DNA from: Epiperipatus broadwayi
Taxonomy: Eukaryota > Onychophora > Udeonychophora > Euonychophora > Peripatidae
NCBI GenBank assembly: GCA_028023455.1
Contig: JAQFVV010012512.1
Location: 1,530,413-1,594,412 of the forward strand
Length of the DNA stretch: 64,000 bases
Direction of reading: 5' to 3'
Both the position numbers and the translations under genes were made by a program. Positions 24,534 to 38,190 of this stretch are shown piece by piece. Numbering within the stretch: the stretch's first letter is position 1; the number at the start of each line of letters is the position of its first letter. The notes under the pieces were generated by a model that made no database searches, was not told the DNA's origin, and was given only the letters and a program-made list of their open reading frames with translations.

Positions 24534-24672
24534 AACAATAAAAATAAGTCTTGCATTGGTGGTCGAGAGGTCAGCGCAACTGCCTTGCACTTGCAGGCAG
24601 TTGCCCGGGTTGTGGGTTTGCATCCCGGCCGATGCTATGACACTTAGAAAAAAAAAAAAAAACAATAAAAAT
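24534..24672 (+). mobile_element. tRNA-derived SINE 2 with a 12-bp target-site duplication and poly(A) tail
   Basis: AACAATAAAAAT at 24534-24545 is repeated at 24661-24672. Between them lie an A box (TGGTCGAGAGGTCAGCGC), a B-box region (GGGTTTGCATCCCGG), the family ending CCGATGCTATGACA, and a run of A of about 14 bases. It is the same family as SINE 1. Confidence 0.9.
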
Positions 24673-24800
24673 GACAGTGCAATCTTGAAACTCATACATC
24701 AATCGGTAAAAGATAACACAATATAGAACAATTTCATTATTTTTAAAGAAAAAAAAAAGAGAATAAAATTATATCTTTAAAACATTTACTTTTCAAATTT

Positions 24801-25637
24801 AATAACTGAAGCACAGGCTTGTTATATACCTGTGTCTATATATATGTAATATAGGGTATATGAGCACAGACTTTCACACCACCCACCACTCTCCACTCTA
24901 TCTAATAACACTGATACACCCAAACACATATATGCTGAAAAGATAAATAATCACCAATATACGTATTTCATGCTAAACCAGCAATCATCAGTTGGTCCAG
25001 ACTATCATCTTTACACACATATATAGTATAAGTGCTCAGATATATATTAAGATAGACAATCCTCATAGTTTAATGGACAGGCTTCAATATACTCCACATT
25101 CCAACTCTTCAACCGTCCATCCAATTAAAAATCTGATGATGGAATGCTCAAAGGCCACCCTGAGACCGAGATTCTTGTCACACCCATGTTGACCTAAGGT
25201 CAATCTGAACCCCACATGTACAGGACATAATCCATTTAATACATATGCAAGGATGGGCAGACATCTCTATAATGTAATAACTGAAGCACAGGCTTGTTAT
25301 ATACCTGTGTCTATATATATGTAATATAGGGTATATGAGCACAGACTTTCTCACCACCCACCACTCTCCACTCTATCTAATAACACTGATACACCCAAAC
25401 ACATATATGCTGAAAAGATAAATAATCACCAATATACGTATTTCATGCTAAACCAGCAATCATCAGTTGGTCCAGACTATCATCTTTACACACATATATA
25501 GTATAAGTGCTCAGATATATATTAAGATAGACAATCCTCATAGTTTAATGGACAGGCTTCAATCTACTCCACACTCCAACTCTTCAACCATCTATCCAAT
25601 TGAAAATCTGATGATGGAATGCTCAAAGGCCACCCTC
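24801..25637. repeat. Direct duplication, 475-bp period, about 1.8 copies
   Basis: The first copy is 24801-25275 and the second 25276 to about 25637, both starting AATAACTGAAGCACAGGC. They match with only a few substitutions over about 360 bp. The second copy then departs after AAAGGCCACCCT. There is no coding potential beyond short chance frames. Confidence 0.9.
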
Positions 25638-27476
25638 TACAATTGCAACTTGAAAGTCAGTCAAAAAAATCCACTACCAAATTGGTTAAAGCTTATATTT
25701 TAATCCAAGTTATAAGCTAGAAAACAACAAATCATATATGTCTAGGAAGTGAGAAACATCATAATGATGGAGCTGCTTGTTATGCAAACATTGTTCCAGA
25801 TATGATCACCATTTTAAATTAACATCCTAATGACCATGATAGTAAAAAAATCTATGACATGCTACAATAATGTGCTACAATCAAACAAAGAAATTTTCTC
25901 AGTATGGGAAAGATAGTTATAAAAGAGTCTGAGTCACCAACATGAAAATTAGGATGGTAATTGAGATTATCTGATGAACTACCATCCAGTTCATACAAAA
26001 GAACTTTCCAAAAGGCAATGATACTCAGACATTTCACAATGTGAACTACAAAGTTTTGAACTATGGCTAGACTAAGCTGGATTAACATCTCAAATTATAT
26101 TTTTATAAATTATTTTATTTCACTTGTCAAATTGGTTTCTTTCTTTTGAAACAGAGAATCAATCCATCCAACCATCAATTATTTTAGAGGGAAGGAGAGC
26201 CAGCCATCAATTCTTTATTTTTTATTTTTCATTTAACCATTCCAACAAGCAACCTAAGCTCTCACATTTCAGCATTTTCTGACATTTTTTTTGTCTCACA
26301 AATCAATGTAACATATATGGTTAAATGATTATTATTTATCTGAAAATAATAAATTTGACTTTATTTGATAGATGTTTTTGTTTACTACTGAAATAAATTT
26401 TAATATTCACATTTTGTTTCTGTAAATATTAAAACAATGAGATCGTGAACAAAACAAAGAGTATAGATATCATCATTTCTAGAAAGATTATTTTCAGTTT
26501 ATAAAATCAACGAAATATCTTTTAATTCTTATTATTTTCAAACATCCAAATGAATATTTATTTCTTATACATCTAATGAATTCTGCTTTAAAAGTTTAAA
26601 AATTTTGAATATTTATTGCAAAATTGTGATATTTTCTTACTTGTAAATATAAATAAATTGCTGACATAGCATGCTTAGATTCACTGCTAATATAACATCA
26701 TATTTTTAAAAATAAAGTATTTTAAGTTAAAATAAGTTATTAATAATTTATATTTTTTGATATCTAATAAATATAGTGTAAATTATTTTTTTTAAAAAAT
26801 ATCTAAAACTGTAATAAATTTGCAAAAAACAACAACAAGTTTTTGATCTTTGGAACTATTTTCTTTAAACAATGTCATAAAACACTGAACATTTTACAGA
26901 CATGGCACCAGACAATGGTTGAACATGTCAGGGTGGGACTTCTGTCTAGTGTAACAGTGGAAATTTTGAATTTCCCACCTATTGCAAATTTTTTAGCAAA
27001 AATTATATATAATAAAATATACTATTTTACATGCATTTTAATGTATAATACTTCTAAAAAAATTCACCAGGGAGTGAATTGGTCAAAAGATGAAATAATT
27101 CATGAGAATGAATCCAGAGATTAATAAGAAACTTAGGTGCAACTTTTTGAACTTTCTTGCTAATTGATATATTAGTTTACTGACTTAAAAAGTGAGACCT
27201 TATTCCTATTCAATATTAAGAACTCACACTTTGACAGTTACAATATTTTTTATACTCAGTGTTTATGTTCAATTAACTTAATTATTTGTTATTCAGAATG
27301 AATTATTAAACCCTTGGTTGATTGGTCTGTCATATCATAGATTTATATGACATTAGAATAGGAGGATGTTCAGAATGTAAGAACAATCTTTGACAAATTA
27401 TAAAATATACAAAGACAGATTAGAAATTAATGAGCAACTGATGTAAATTTTAGTTAGCAGAGTTAATTGTTAAAAC
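25638..27476. other. AT-rich DNA without a recognised gene
   Basis: Short open frames occur but show no recognisable protein signature or conserved repeat. Confidence 0.55.
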
Positions 27477-27615
27477 AGAGGTTTCTTTTTTTTCCATATG
27501 TCAAAGCATTGGCCAGCAAGTGAACATGCGATAACTGTCTGCAAGCAACTGCTTGCTTGCAAGGTAGCTACGGTGTCATCTCAGCTACCAATGCTTGACT
27601 AGAGGTCTCTTCTTT
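27477..27615 (-). mobile_element. Degenerate tRNA-derived SINE 4 (minus strand)
   Basis: On the minus strand it starts TCAAGCATTGGTAGC, has CCTTGCAAGCAAGCAGTTG in the middle and ends GGCCAATGCTTTGACA, followed by an A run (a T run on plus). These match the SINE 1-3 family. Imperfect flanks AGAGGTTTCTTTTT (27477) and AGAGGTCTCTTCTT (27601) look like an aged target-site duplication. The B box is largely destroyed. Confidence 0.7.
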
Positions 27616-29030
27616 ATATTCTATTTGATGAAAAGTTGAAATTATTAAATTAGAATGGTGAATGACCATTCTTCATAAGGATCAAAGGTATGGGTTAGTA
27701 AATACGTAATGAACAGAAATGAAGGATGATCATGCCTACACAATTATTAAATTAATCAAATCATGTTATTTTGTTATTCAACAATCACCAAAGGAAACTA
27801 TCATCAAAATTAATTTATTAAATTTAATTAGTAGTCTGTCATTTGATTTTTCCATTTTCCAATAAATCACACTATACACATATTCAATACACACATCAGA
27901 TATAGAATAAATATACCTTGAAATAGAGTATGTGTACATCCTTCTTGAGTTTGACCTTAGTGGCGTAACAAGGATCAAGAGGAGATGAAGTAAGGAAAGT
28001 TATATAAGTGTGAATTCCATCTCACTCAATCAGTAATTATCATAGAATCATCACAAAACCCAGGTAAATCATTAAACAACTGGCGTGCCTTATCAAGTTT
28101 AATCCCATACATTGAAGACCAAATGTGACTACTGTTATATACACTTCTTCCATAGGATGTATGCTTCCCAAATCTGTGGAGCTTTTAAATAAAAGGATGG
28201 CAGCATATATTCCATCCAGTTAAAATATATTATTAGTTACTTATTTAGAATTGCAATTTTAATCTTTCAAATGAAGCATATATAATTTTTAATTTTTTGT
28301 AAACTTGAATATATAATATTTCTTAGCATGTTTGCCTAAAAATATTGAAAATTATGGATCAAGACATAACAACTATAGTTATAATTTTCATTAAAAAAAC
28401 ACCTCATAAAATGATATATTAAAATAATACAAATTATCTATATTTCAAATAAAAGCTAAAGATTGTTGTCCTGGTTTGCAAGTAAAAATGAAATAATTTC
28501 ACAAGTGAAATTATTTTTCTTTTTAATTATTAATGATTTTGAATTTAATTTTAAGTAATATCTCCTGCTGTGTTTGTTTAAAAGGTCGGATAAAGAACTT
28601 CCTAGAAAAAAATTGCCTGATTCTCGTCAGATAATTTAACTTGAACCTAAAAAAAAATGTGTTTATGCTCACATAATATGGGCAATTCAAATTATAAATA
28701 TCTGGGTTAAGGTAAAGATTAATGGAAATATACACAGGCTATGCACACACTTTTTACACCTTGACTTTCATCTTTGTCTCTAGTTTACAGGAAAATAAAT
28801 TTTATTTTTCTATGATAAAAAATACAAATTTCATAATAATTTTTGTGGTCAAATACATTGAATTTTTTTGTCTTTCTCTCATTTTTTTGATAGTTACTGG
28901 AAAAGATTTCACCGTGAAAAATACATTGGTAAAAATAAAACTTTTTACAAATGTATTTTGAAGACAACATTATGGGAAGCCTAATGGTATTTATTTTTCT
29001 ATATTTTTTAATTATTTTATTTTTAATTAT
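27616..29030. other. AT-rich DNA without a recognised gene
   Basis: No convincing coding frame, RNA gene or element boundary. Confidence 0.55.
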
Positions 29031-29315
29031 TCTTAAACATAGTTTGCAAATATTATGACCTGATTTAGATTTTTCTATAATGTTTTATCTACATTTTAAT
29101 AATAATAAACATATATAAATGCTAAAAGTAGAGATTTTGACAGTATATAAACTTAGGTCGATTATACATTATTATTTTATTTTTAATAATTATAAAACAT
29201 ATTATAAACATATTTTGCAAATATTATGATCTGATTTAGACTTTTCTATGTCTTGTCTGCATTTTAATAATAAAAATATGTAAATGCTAAAAGTAAAGAT
29301 TTTGACTATATATAT
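29031..29315 (+). repeat. Two tandem copies of a ~130-bp dispersed repeat
   Basis: Two copies contain TTTGCAAATATTATGA(C/T)CTGATTTAGA and AATGCTAAAAGTA(G/A)AGATTTTGAC, about 160 bp apart. A third copy is at 38061-38190, just outside the small LTR element. The second copy runs into an (AT)n tract. Confidence 0.8.
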
Positions 29316-32300
29316 ATATATATATATTGTAGCCCCTCACACCTATCACCAACACTAACAATTACCCGGGGGTGCCAATTCTATGGATCATAGAATAAAA
29401 TATTTATTTAACTTTACCTAAATCTATTCATGAGGCTCTTAATTAAAGCTTTCACCTAAAACTAACTCAGTTGAGGGATACAGAGGTGTATGAGGTGTAC
29501 AATGTACATTAGATGTGGGAGAAAATATTATTACTAATAGGAATAAACATCTATTAAGTTCTATACTAGACAAAATTAAATTGGTAAAATTCTACCAGCT
29601 AAAATTAACTAATAATACTCTCTACTTCACCTCCTCCCATCATCCATATGCATTGAACAACCTCTACCATATTATACAATTAAACTAATAACTAAAATAA
29701 AATAAAAAAATAATATTTCAGAAATTGTAATGTATAATTCACTAGATCTAAACTCAAACTAAACTTATCATTACTAAATTTTAACTACTCACTAATCTAA
29801 TCTGGCTAAATGAATTTATTATCTAATCTAAATTAAAATTGAAGATCTCAGGGAATTAACTTATGGTATGGCTTGATCTAACATTTCTATACCTCAAATT
29901 ATTATTTAACACTATGAAAATAATATTATAAACCAAACAATACCCTAATTAGATACTTGCAGTTAGATAATGAAAGAAACCGGGCACATTTTGATTTCAA
30001 TTCATCATCTAAACAAAAAATTAAATAACAAAACCCTTTTAAAAATGATCAGTAGGTAATTGGCATCTCATATAGTGTTTGAATCAAGGAAATCAACATC
30101 ATCATATCTTGAGATTTATTATAATTAAATAAAATACAATTATGTTACATTAAATAAAATAAATGTATAAGCATGTGTGGAAGTGTGAAACACGAATGAA
30201 TGTTATAGAAGAAACTCCAAATACAAATTTAGATAACAAAATATTTATTAATCAAATAGAAAATGGTTAAATCAACATTTACTTTTCTTTTATTATTATT
30301 AACACAAATTCCAAAGGGATTTAATATTATTGAGTACAGGTTATACAAGAAGATATAATACAACATGATTCATTAACTTTTACATCTACTATATATTTTC
30401 ATCAGAACATTTTGATAAATTGGTAAACATTTTATTTGAAACATTAAATGAACTAAATAAGTCCCTATTATTTACTATAAAGAAATGTCTCTTTAGCTAT
30501 CAGTGATTTCTGATAGACTTATACAAAAATAAAAACAAAATAAATATGACCTTACACTTTTAGTAACTGATTACTAAAGTATCTTTTATTCAGCCTTTTG
30601 CTGAATATCACTCATTTATTACTAAAAGTTTATAACAACAACATAGATTAATATTCTAATTACTGAACAAATTAAGATTTTGCATTGTTACTTTTTAAAT
30701 ATCTTAAATAAAATTAAAATAAGGGGATTTAAACTAAGAATAATATTAGACCATCTTACCAAAGAAAATAAATACTTCTATTAATTAAATGTATTTTCCT
30801 TTGTAGTTTTGAAGTAAAGTATTCTATTGGATAATTAGGTTCTGCTTTGCCAAAATAAAGTAAACCCTTGTATGCATTAACTATATCCTATCTTTGCTTA
30901 ATTATTTTTGCAAATTATGATTAAATGATAAAAATCAATGAGATGAAGCTTAAATGATTACTACAAAATGTTTTAACATGATAAGTAAAGTTCTACATTA
31001 ATAATGAATTTTTTTTATATCAAAATTAACAATTTGTGCATGAATCTGTATTATGCTGTGTGTCAAAGAAAATAAATAAATAATGTTAATCAATCTAATC
31101 GGTTTGCTTATGATATTTCAATATAATCATAATACGGTTGGAAGTGAAGATCAATCAATCTTTATTTATCAACTATAATACAGCTGTTTTATAAGACACT
31201 ATACTTTCCTTTTATTCTTTTTTTTTAATCATAAACCATCAAACACTAGGCTATAGCATAATCTGGAAAACATCCAATACACACATGGGATAACAGATTT
31301 ATATAATTCAAAACAGGTAATATAACAATAACTTCCAAGTCTATCTTTAAGACTAAATAATTGGTGGAATAACTCATCACCACATGAAAATCAGGGAGAA
31401 AACATCTCTAGCTTCATACACTTTTAATTCAATATATCAAATATAAAAGGAGGATTCAATCCACTCCTATCAAAAATACTCCAATACATGGATAAGAAAA
31501 GGAATATTCAATTCTATACACTACAATACACTGGGCAACTACCCATATTAAATATTCAACTAACAAACACACTAACTCAATCCCATAAAATATTATAAAC
31601 ATTGTAAACTTTATAGCATATAGCCACAAAATACTTTTCATTCAGTCATAACAAAGAAATAATAATTCTCTCTTAAACAACTTTCTAATTCTTCAAATGA
31701 TTGATCCTCTTTTCCTTCCGAATCCGATTGATTTAAAATCATTTTCACTGGCAATTACATATAATTATAAATAAGTTTAATAATAGACACACACACGTAT
31801 AAGCATGTGATATACAGACCATTTAAAATCGCAGTAAGCAAAGAATTACTGTTAAAATATTAATTATTACTGCTAGAATTAATAAAGAATAAATATCTCA
31901 TATCTGACAATATTTAGGACCTGGTAATGTTCAAAGAACAATTGGAGAATAAAATACTAATTACTATGGACAAAGCAAGATGAATAATTTTTTTTATAAT
32001 ATAATACATTAATATTGGCACAAATCTGTAGTTAAATTGAACCTAAATAAGTAATAATATTGTATGTTATAGATAAAATAACTATTGAAAATAATTATTT
32101 TCTAATTTATAAAAAGAAATATATTCGGTAAGATTTAATATAATAATTATTTTTTTTTAAAAATAATTATTCACCCTTTTGAATGGACTCTTCCATTCGT
32201 TTATTATGTGCGTGGATCATTAACACATGCACGACCAAACTTATCTTATTAAAATAATAACAATAATAAAAATAAAATTACCAGCATAATGTATTTTTCT

Positions 32301-34521
32301 ATTATGCTATTTGAGACGTTCTTGGAGAAAAATATAATAATAATAATACATATAATAAACATATTTAAAATAATAAAACATTCCTTAACTAATACTAAAG
32401 CTATCTAAAATACCATTACATAAAATAAAGTTCTCTTCTTTTTTCTTTCCAAACGAAATGAAACGAAAGTTTATAAAAGTTTTTACATGACTTTCCTTGT
32501 CATGTTTTCAAATAGATAAGGAAAATAATTATACTGCACAAGACAAATATTAACACAGAATGGAACAATTCCTGCAGGAGAAAACAACACAATATTATTT
32601 TTCTTTGTTGAATCCATATGAGCATATTCAATGTTTTAGTTATCAACTAATGAATTGCTATTGACGTTGTAAACAATGAATTTCCTTAATTAAACAATAT
32701 ATTTCATGACGCAAGTAAAATAGAAGTTTGTATTTTATTCCTAGGATATACTTAACATTTAATTTCACAATCATAAAGCCATTCAGAAATATACGTAGTT
32801 ATTCAATTAATAATATTTATTTAGATAAACTCATTGGTAATATTAATACAGCAATGTCACATAACTTTATCCATTTATAATTTCATTCATCCTACTAGTC
32901 TAGAAGAACAAATAATTATTAAAGTACATTTAATGACATATTTAATCTTATATTTTTCTTTTCCAAAGGTAAAAATATAAATAATTATGCCGCTATTCTA
33001 AGACATATGACAATAAAATTACATATTCCTTGTGTATATTTTAAATTTTGAGTTTTCTTTTATATTTAACATGAAATTTGTACATTAAAGTTCTGAGAAC
33101 ATTCAATGACAGTTCACATTTTTCCTCCACATAAATGAAGCACGTGGCATTTGTTCCCTTCATAGTATAATTAAAGCTTAAAAACTTAATTGTTATAAAA
33201 TAAACAAATATTCTTTTATCCTTCCCTGTTAATTTTAAATTTAAATAAAACAATTTTACAGTCCTATTAAGCATTCCCATTTCTTAAATAATAATTTATC
33301 TTGAATAATAGAATATAACACTTACGTATACTTTAGCATAACGTTGGGACAATTTAAATGATCAGCTGGAGCAAAATTGACGTATCTTTTAGTGGTTTTT
33401 AAGTGCACATTTCGCAAACAAAATAATATAATTAAATTTTTAACTTGAACTCTGGAAGAGGAAAAATAATTTCACTATTAAACTTTGCTAAATAAATTAG
33501 TTATAGCTGTGCTTGGTTAGCTATAACTGCCCTCGTAAAAGTTCTATAATTGACTGACCTCTTCAAAAGTAATAATAGACTGACCACTTAAAAGTAATAA
33601 GTATTCCTTTTATAAACTTTTTTAATAATCATTACATCATATTGTTCCCTTCCAATTGTTTACGATAATGTTAACATCATCAGAAAAAGATTGTCAATTG
33701 CTCCTCCCCCTTGCAAACCTACTTAAATATGCAAAAACTTGAGACAGTAAAAAAAAAAAATAGAGATGAAAAAAAAATTATTTCGTCTTTTAAATAAATG
33801 AAAAAAAAATATTGAACTAATAATTAAATGTTTTTAAAGCAGTAGAATAAAATTGATGACAATTGTTTTAATAAATAAAATATTTTACAGTATTTGTCAT
33901 ATCCACCAGTCCATAATTTATTGATTTATTTAAAATGTAATTAAGTTAGTTTTTTTTAATACTGTTATTGATATAATTAAATATTTGAATGTAATGTGGG
34001 ATATTTAATGGTTTAATGAAACATGTGAATGAAAAATGAAGTTGGATAATGCATGAATATTCAGTAGTAATATGCTATAGGTATTACACTATACTGACTG
34101 AAATGACAATGTGAATGATGATGAGTGAAACATATTTTACTGTTTATGCTATAAATTTAAAATGTACAAAACAAATGGACTAGAAAATCATTCTAACAAA
34201 ACTGAATACTGCTTTATGAGCAAATAAAACAAGTAAGCAACAACTCAAACTGTACTGACTATACATATAACAAGCCACCCCCCTATTCTATTACTGATTA
34301 TACCCCAAAACAAGATACTAAACATTTGAGAAATCTTTTAATTATACCTACACTTACTATTGATTACAGTTTTAAGTCAAAATAAATTTTTTTTAAAATT
34401 TCACGTTATTTCTTTTTTTTAAAAAGAATTATATCAGATATTACTGATATACTACCACACTACTACAATGACTATTTCTGGTGCCAAACCAGAAGGTCAC
34501 AATATATATATATATATATAT
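29316..34521. other. AT-rich DNA without a recognised gene
   Basis: About 5 kb bounded by (AT)n tracts. A sharp composition change at about 29330 (TGTAGCCCCTCACACC) resembles an element edge, but I found no matching second copy. There is no coding sequence that I recognise. Confidence 0.5.
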
Positions 34522-34813
34522 TGTAACCGGAATTAAAACTGCTTAATTACACCTTTTAAGACTTTTTTCAACTTTACAACTCGAACTTGTAATTTTTATC
34601 AGATAATATTGTATAAAAGAAAGACCAGTTATAATTATTAGTTTCTAAACTTATCTCTAAATTTCCCTGTATTTTAATTTCTATATTTTCAAGTATTGAT
34701 TCTGATATATATTTTTAAATTTTATATATTTTTTAATAAATAAAAACATGTGAATGATATAACTCGTATATACATACACACCTGTGCAATGCGTGTATAT
34801 ACATACTGTTAAA
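34522..34813 (-). repeat. 3' LTR of the gag-only element
   Basis: Plus-strand TGTAACCGGAATTAAAACTG to ATACATACTGTTAAA. It is the downstream LTR in element orientation and matches the other LTR with scattered substitutions and a few indels. Confidence 0.85.
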
Positions 34814-35879
34814 TCACACACCTCCCAATTGAGAATTTTAAGTGCATTGATCACTTTTCCAAGTATTGACTACTTTAAATTCGTATTTTTAATAACTTCA
34901 TTTTTCTAGAGTGCATTTTTAGTTTTTATTTTCATCATTAGGTAATAAATGTAATATTAAGAGAAGCAGGCAGCAACATATAAGGCAATTCAACACACAG
35001 ATAGATTTTGTGCTGATTTAAACCATCTTTTAATTTTTTGTGGAAGTCGTGACTACAGCGTGGGCAACTGTTGTGCACAACGGATCATGTAAAGGTACTT
35101 TAAGATTGCGAATGGCAGGAATATCTCTACTGCACATTTGACTTACTAAAATATTTATTTTATTTGGTTCTACTGGGAATTTTTCCTCCAGATTTATTAA
35201 TTTTTATATGCCAGGACTTTTCTACTGGTGCATCATCATCAGTATTATTTATTTTTCACACTACCCATCTGTAGAACAAAGTCACCACAAGAAAAGGCTT
35301 AATCCAACAAAAGTCAGGTCTGAAATTTATATCTTTGCCCAAATACTTACACATACCTCAATCCTAATTTAATACATTTTTTTTAAATTTTATTTGATAA
35401 TGTTTTATTTTCATTAATACTTTTATTATACACTTATTTATTTCATTTTTATTTTTAAAGCGTTATTTTTACTCTCTTTTTTTTTTAAAAAAAAAAAAAC
35501 ATTTTCATTTTGCTTGACTATTTTGATTTTACACATTTATTTTGTTTGCATCATGTTCCGCTATGTTCTAGACTTGTGAGCTGGGATATCTATATAATTG
35601 ATAAGACATAATTGAGGGTTTTGACATAAATTGTTTTATAGTTGCTTTGACATTTTAAAAAACTCTAAGATTGATATTTTATTTTACTAAGACTAAGTTT
35701 AATCATTTTTCATTATTCAAACTAACTTTGATACTCGTTTTTACATTTTGTTTAAAAAAAAAACCCTATAGGTTATTTATTTATTTATTTTTTTATCATG
35801 TTATTTTTATTTCATTAAACCCAAGTCCATGGTCGTTAATAACTAGGTCAAGCTGGCGAATCCATCAGATTACATATTT

Positions 35880-37253
35880 TTAATTTTTGTCTGGCAGTTC
35901 TTTATTATATATTTTTTTCTGCATATAGCCACTCATGTTGGGGGATTGAGAATCACCCCTGGGCCTTTCCTTAAATAAAGTACAAGAGATGTCAGGATCA
36001 CTGTCATTTTTTCGAAATATTTTTGTTCTCTCGGGACTATTAGAATAACGTCTCCTCCGGGGATTCCCCAAATTTGACCTATATCAATATCTTACAGAGT
36101 TTACAGCTGGTTTTCTAAGTTGGGGTTTGAATCCCCTATCTCTTGTATCAAAAGTTGGTCTAGCGCTGTCAAAGGTGCTCACTGTTTTCCTCTCATTTTC
36201 CTATGAGCATTTTCTCGACATTATGAAGAAAACTATGGCAGACTATCCTGACAATTTATTGTTTGGATAGTGGGTCAGCTGTTAAAGAGCGTAATTTCAC
36301 CACTTGCCTTCTAAAAAAAAAAATGAACAGTTCACCAGGTCACTATTTATCTTATGACATTTGGTGATGAAGATTTTCCTGATAATCTTCGCTCCAATAA
36401 CTAGCTAAAACATTAATTTTATATTTGGCAAAAAGTGACGGTTTTTTTTATATAAAGAGTCCCACCAAGATTGAGACCCCCCTTGTAAGTGGCTACATGC
36501 TATTGCAATCATAGACTCCTCACTTAATTGATTTAGAGTGAAATAGTGCTCAAAACTATTCAAATGCTCCATAGGAGCTTCACCTTGATGGCCAGAAAAT
36601 ATCCATATTTTCAAAAACTGGTTCACGATTGTCAGATTGTTTTTTAATGTGCGTGTTTGCATTCAACTGGTCATACTGTTTTATTTCCATTTGCAAACTA
36701 TTTTTACTATTCTTTTGATTTACTTTCCAAGCTAAATCCATCATTTCGACTTTTATCTCTTCAATTACTTTTCTATCTCATTTTTTTCTATTACTTGGTA
36801 AGTGGTCTTTATTTGATTTTCTACTTGTGTTTTAATCTCTTTTATTTCTTCCCTAATTTCTTTTTTTATTTTATTCTGGCCCATTTCAATCTGGTCCTTT
36901 AACTTTTCAAGCATTTCAGCTTGCCCTTCCAATTTACTCTTCATTTCATTATTTTAGTTTTTAAGCTCTTTGGCTATTTTTTTATATTCTTCGGCTGTTT
37001 CTTTTTGTTTTTCAAACATGCAAGTTAATAAAGCTATGATTTCCATATTCTCTTCTTTTTGCTCAACTTCTTTTTCGTTTTTATCTTTTTGTTCCTCACT
37101 AGAAACATTCTCTACTTCTTTCACTTGAGTTTACATTTTTCCTTCACTGGGGACCTGTTCTATTTCACTAAATTCGTTTTTATTTTGTTCCTCGCTGGGA
37201 ACATTTTCTATTTTTTTACCTTGAGTCTCCATTCTGGCTTTATTTCTTGTCAT
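35880..37253 (-). pseudogene. Decayed gag of the small LTR element
   Basis: Gag forms the intracellular particle that packages element RNA. From the Met at 37253 (MTRNKARMETQ) the frame gives a highly charged N-terminus containing two similar segments (KIENVPSEEQNKNE and EVENVSSEEQKDKNE, 32 codons apart). A long predicted coiled coil follows (MFEKQKETAEEYKKIAKEL, then GQAEMLEKLKDQIEMGQ). The retrotransposon-gag core near 36405-36600 contains SFEHYFTLNQLSEE and HLQGGSQSWWDSL, the latter with the family's paired Trp. The C-terminus is basic, with NPRRRRYSNSPERTK. There is no CCHC knuckle. In-frame TAA stops at 37131-37133 and 36954-36956 and a frameshift near 36765-36770 disable it. Confidence 0.75.
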
Positions 37254-37745
37254 ATTTACAATTTTAAACTTTCTTTTTTTATATTATTTATCTTTGATAC
37301 TATATTTTATTCACGCTCATAAGTTTACTAGTTTCTATTTTATTTAATTTATAATCAAACATGAGTGTTCGGTGAACTTTTCTCCCACTACATTCCCCCT
37401 AATACCACTTGCATGCCGATTCCTATCCTAATGCCAATCAATGCCTACCCACACCTATCTTCCTATATCTATAACATATATATATATTTTTTCTCTCTTT
37501 TTTTAATACCAACTATATTATTTCATTTATACAACTATATTATTTCATTAACTAAATTCACTTATCTTTCTTTTATAACATAGAATTATTATCAGTGCCA
37601 TTTATTCTCTTTCATCTCTCATAAAATATTTCAATTTAATTATACATTTTTATTTACGTGAGCCAAATTTTTTTTTTAAATATATTTTTTTATTACGTAT
37701 TTTTTTTTATAAATGGATGTTCATGCTCTCACATTGGACGACATT

Positions 37746-38038
37746 TGTAATAGGAATTAAAACTGCTTAATTACACCTTTTAAGACTTTTTTCAACTTTA
37801 CAACTCGAACTTGTAATTTTTATCAGATAATATTATATAAAAGAAAGACCAGTTATAATTATTAGTTTCTAACTTATCTCTAAATTTTTCTGCATTTTAA
37901 TTTCTATATTTTCAAGTATTGATTCTAATATATTTTTTAAAATTTTATATATTTTTTAATAAATAAAAACACGTGAACAATGTAACTTGTATATATACAC
38001 ACACACCTGTGCAACATGTGTATATACATACTGTTACA
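37746..38038 (-). repeat. 5' LTR of the gag-only element
   Basis: Plus-strand TGTAATAGGAATTAAAACTG to ACATACTGTTACA. It precedes the gag Met by about 490 bp in element orientation. Confidence 0.85.
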
Positions 38039-38060
38039 ATATATATATATATATATAAAA

Positions 38061-38190
38061 TAAAGCATATTATAAACATATTTTGCAAATATTATAACCT
38101 GATTTAGATTTTTCTATGAAGTCTTTTCTGCATCTTAATAATAATAAAAATATTCAAATGCTAAAATAAAGATTTTGACAGTATATATTT
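38061..38190 (+). repeat. Third copy of the ~130-bp dispersed repeat
   Basis: It shares TTATAAACATATTTTGCAAA and TGATTTAGATTTTTCTATGA with the pair at 29.0-29.3 kb, and likewise lies beside an (AT)n tract. Confidence 0.75.

Larger units (their letters stand above)
34522..38038 (-). mobile_element. Small LTR retrotransposon carrying only a gag remnant
   Basis: Direct repeats 34522-34813 and 37746-38038 begin TG and end CA or a mutated form (TTAAA at the left copy). They are nearly identical over about 292 bp, and both outer edges lie in (AT)n. Gag sequence on the minus strand sets the orientation. Two bases inside the 5' LTR (the right copy) is a primer-binding-site candidate, 37743 down to 37725, resembling the tRNA-Lys(1,2) type with transition changes. 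A purine-rich tract (minus-strand GGGAGGTGTGTGA) adjoins the other LTR. The internal region is only about 2.9 kb, with no protease, RT or integrase sequence. Confidence 0.85.

Noticed and set aside
29329-34500. A further LTR element between AT tracts (TGTAGCCCC... to ...GGTCACA)
   Set aside because: The two edges are neither direct nor inverted repeats of each other, and no internal coding sequence was found.
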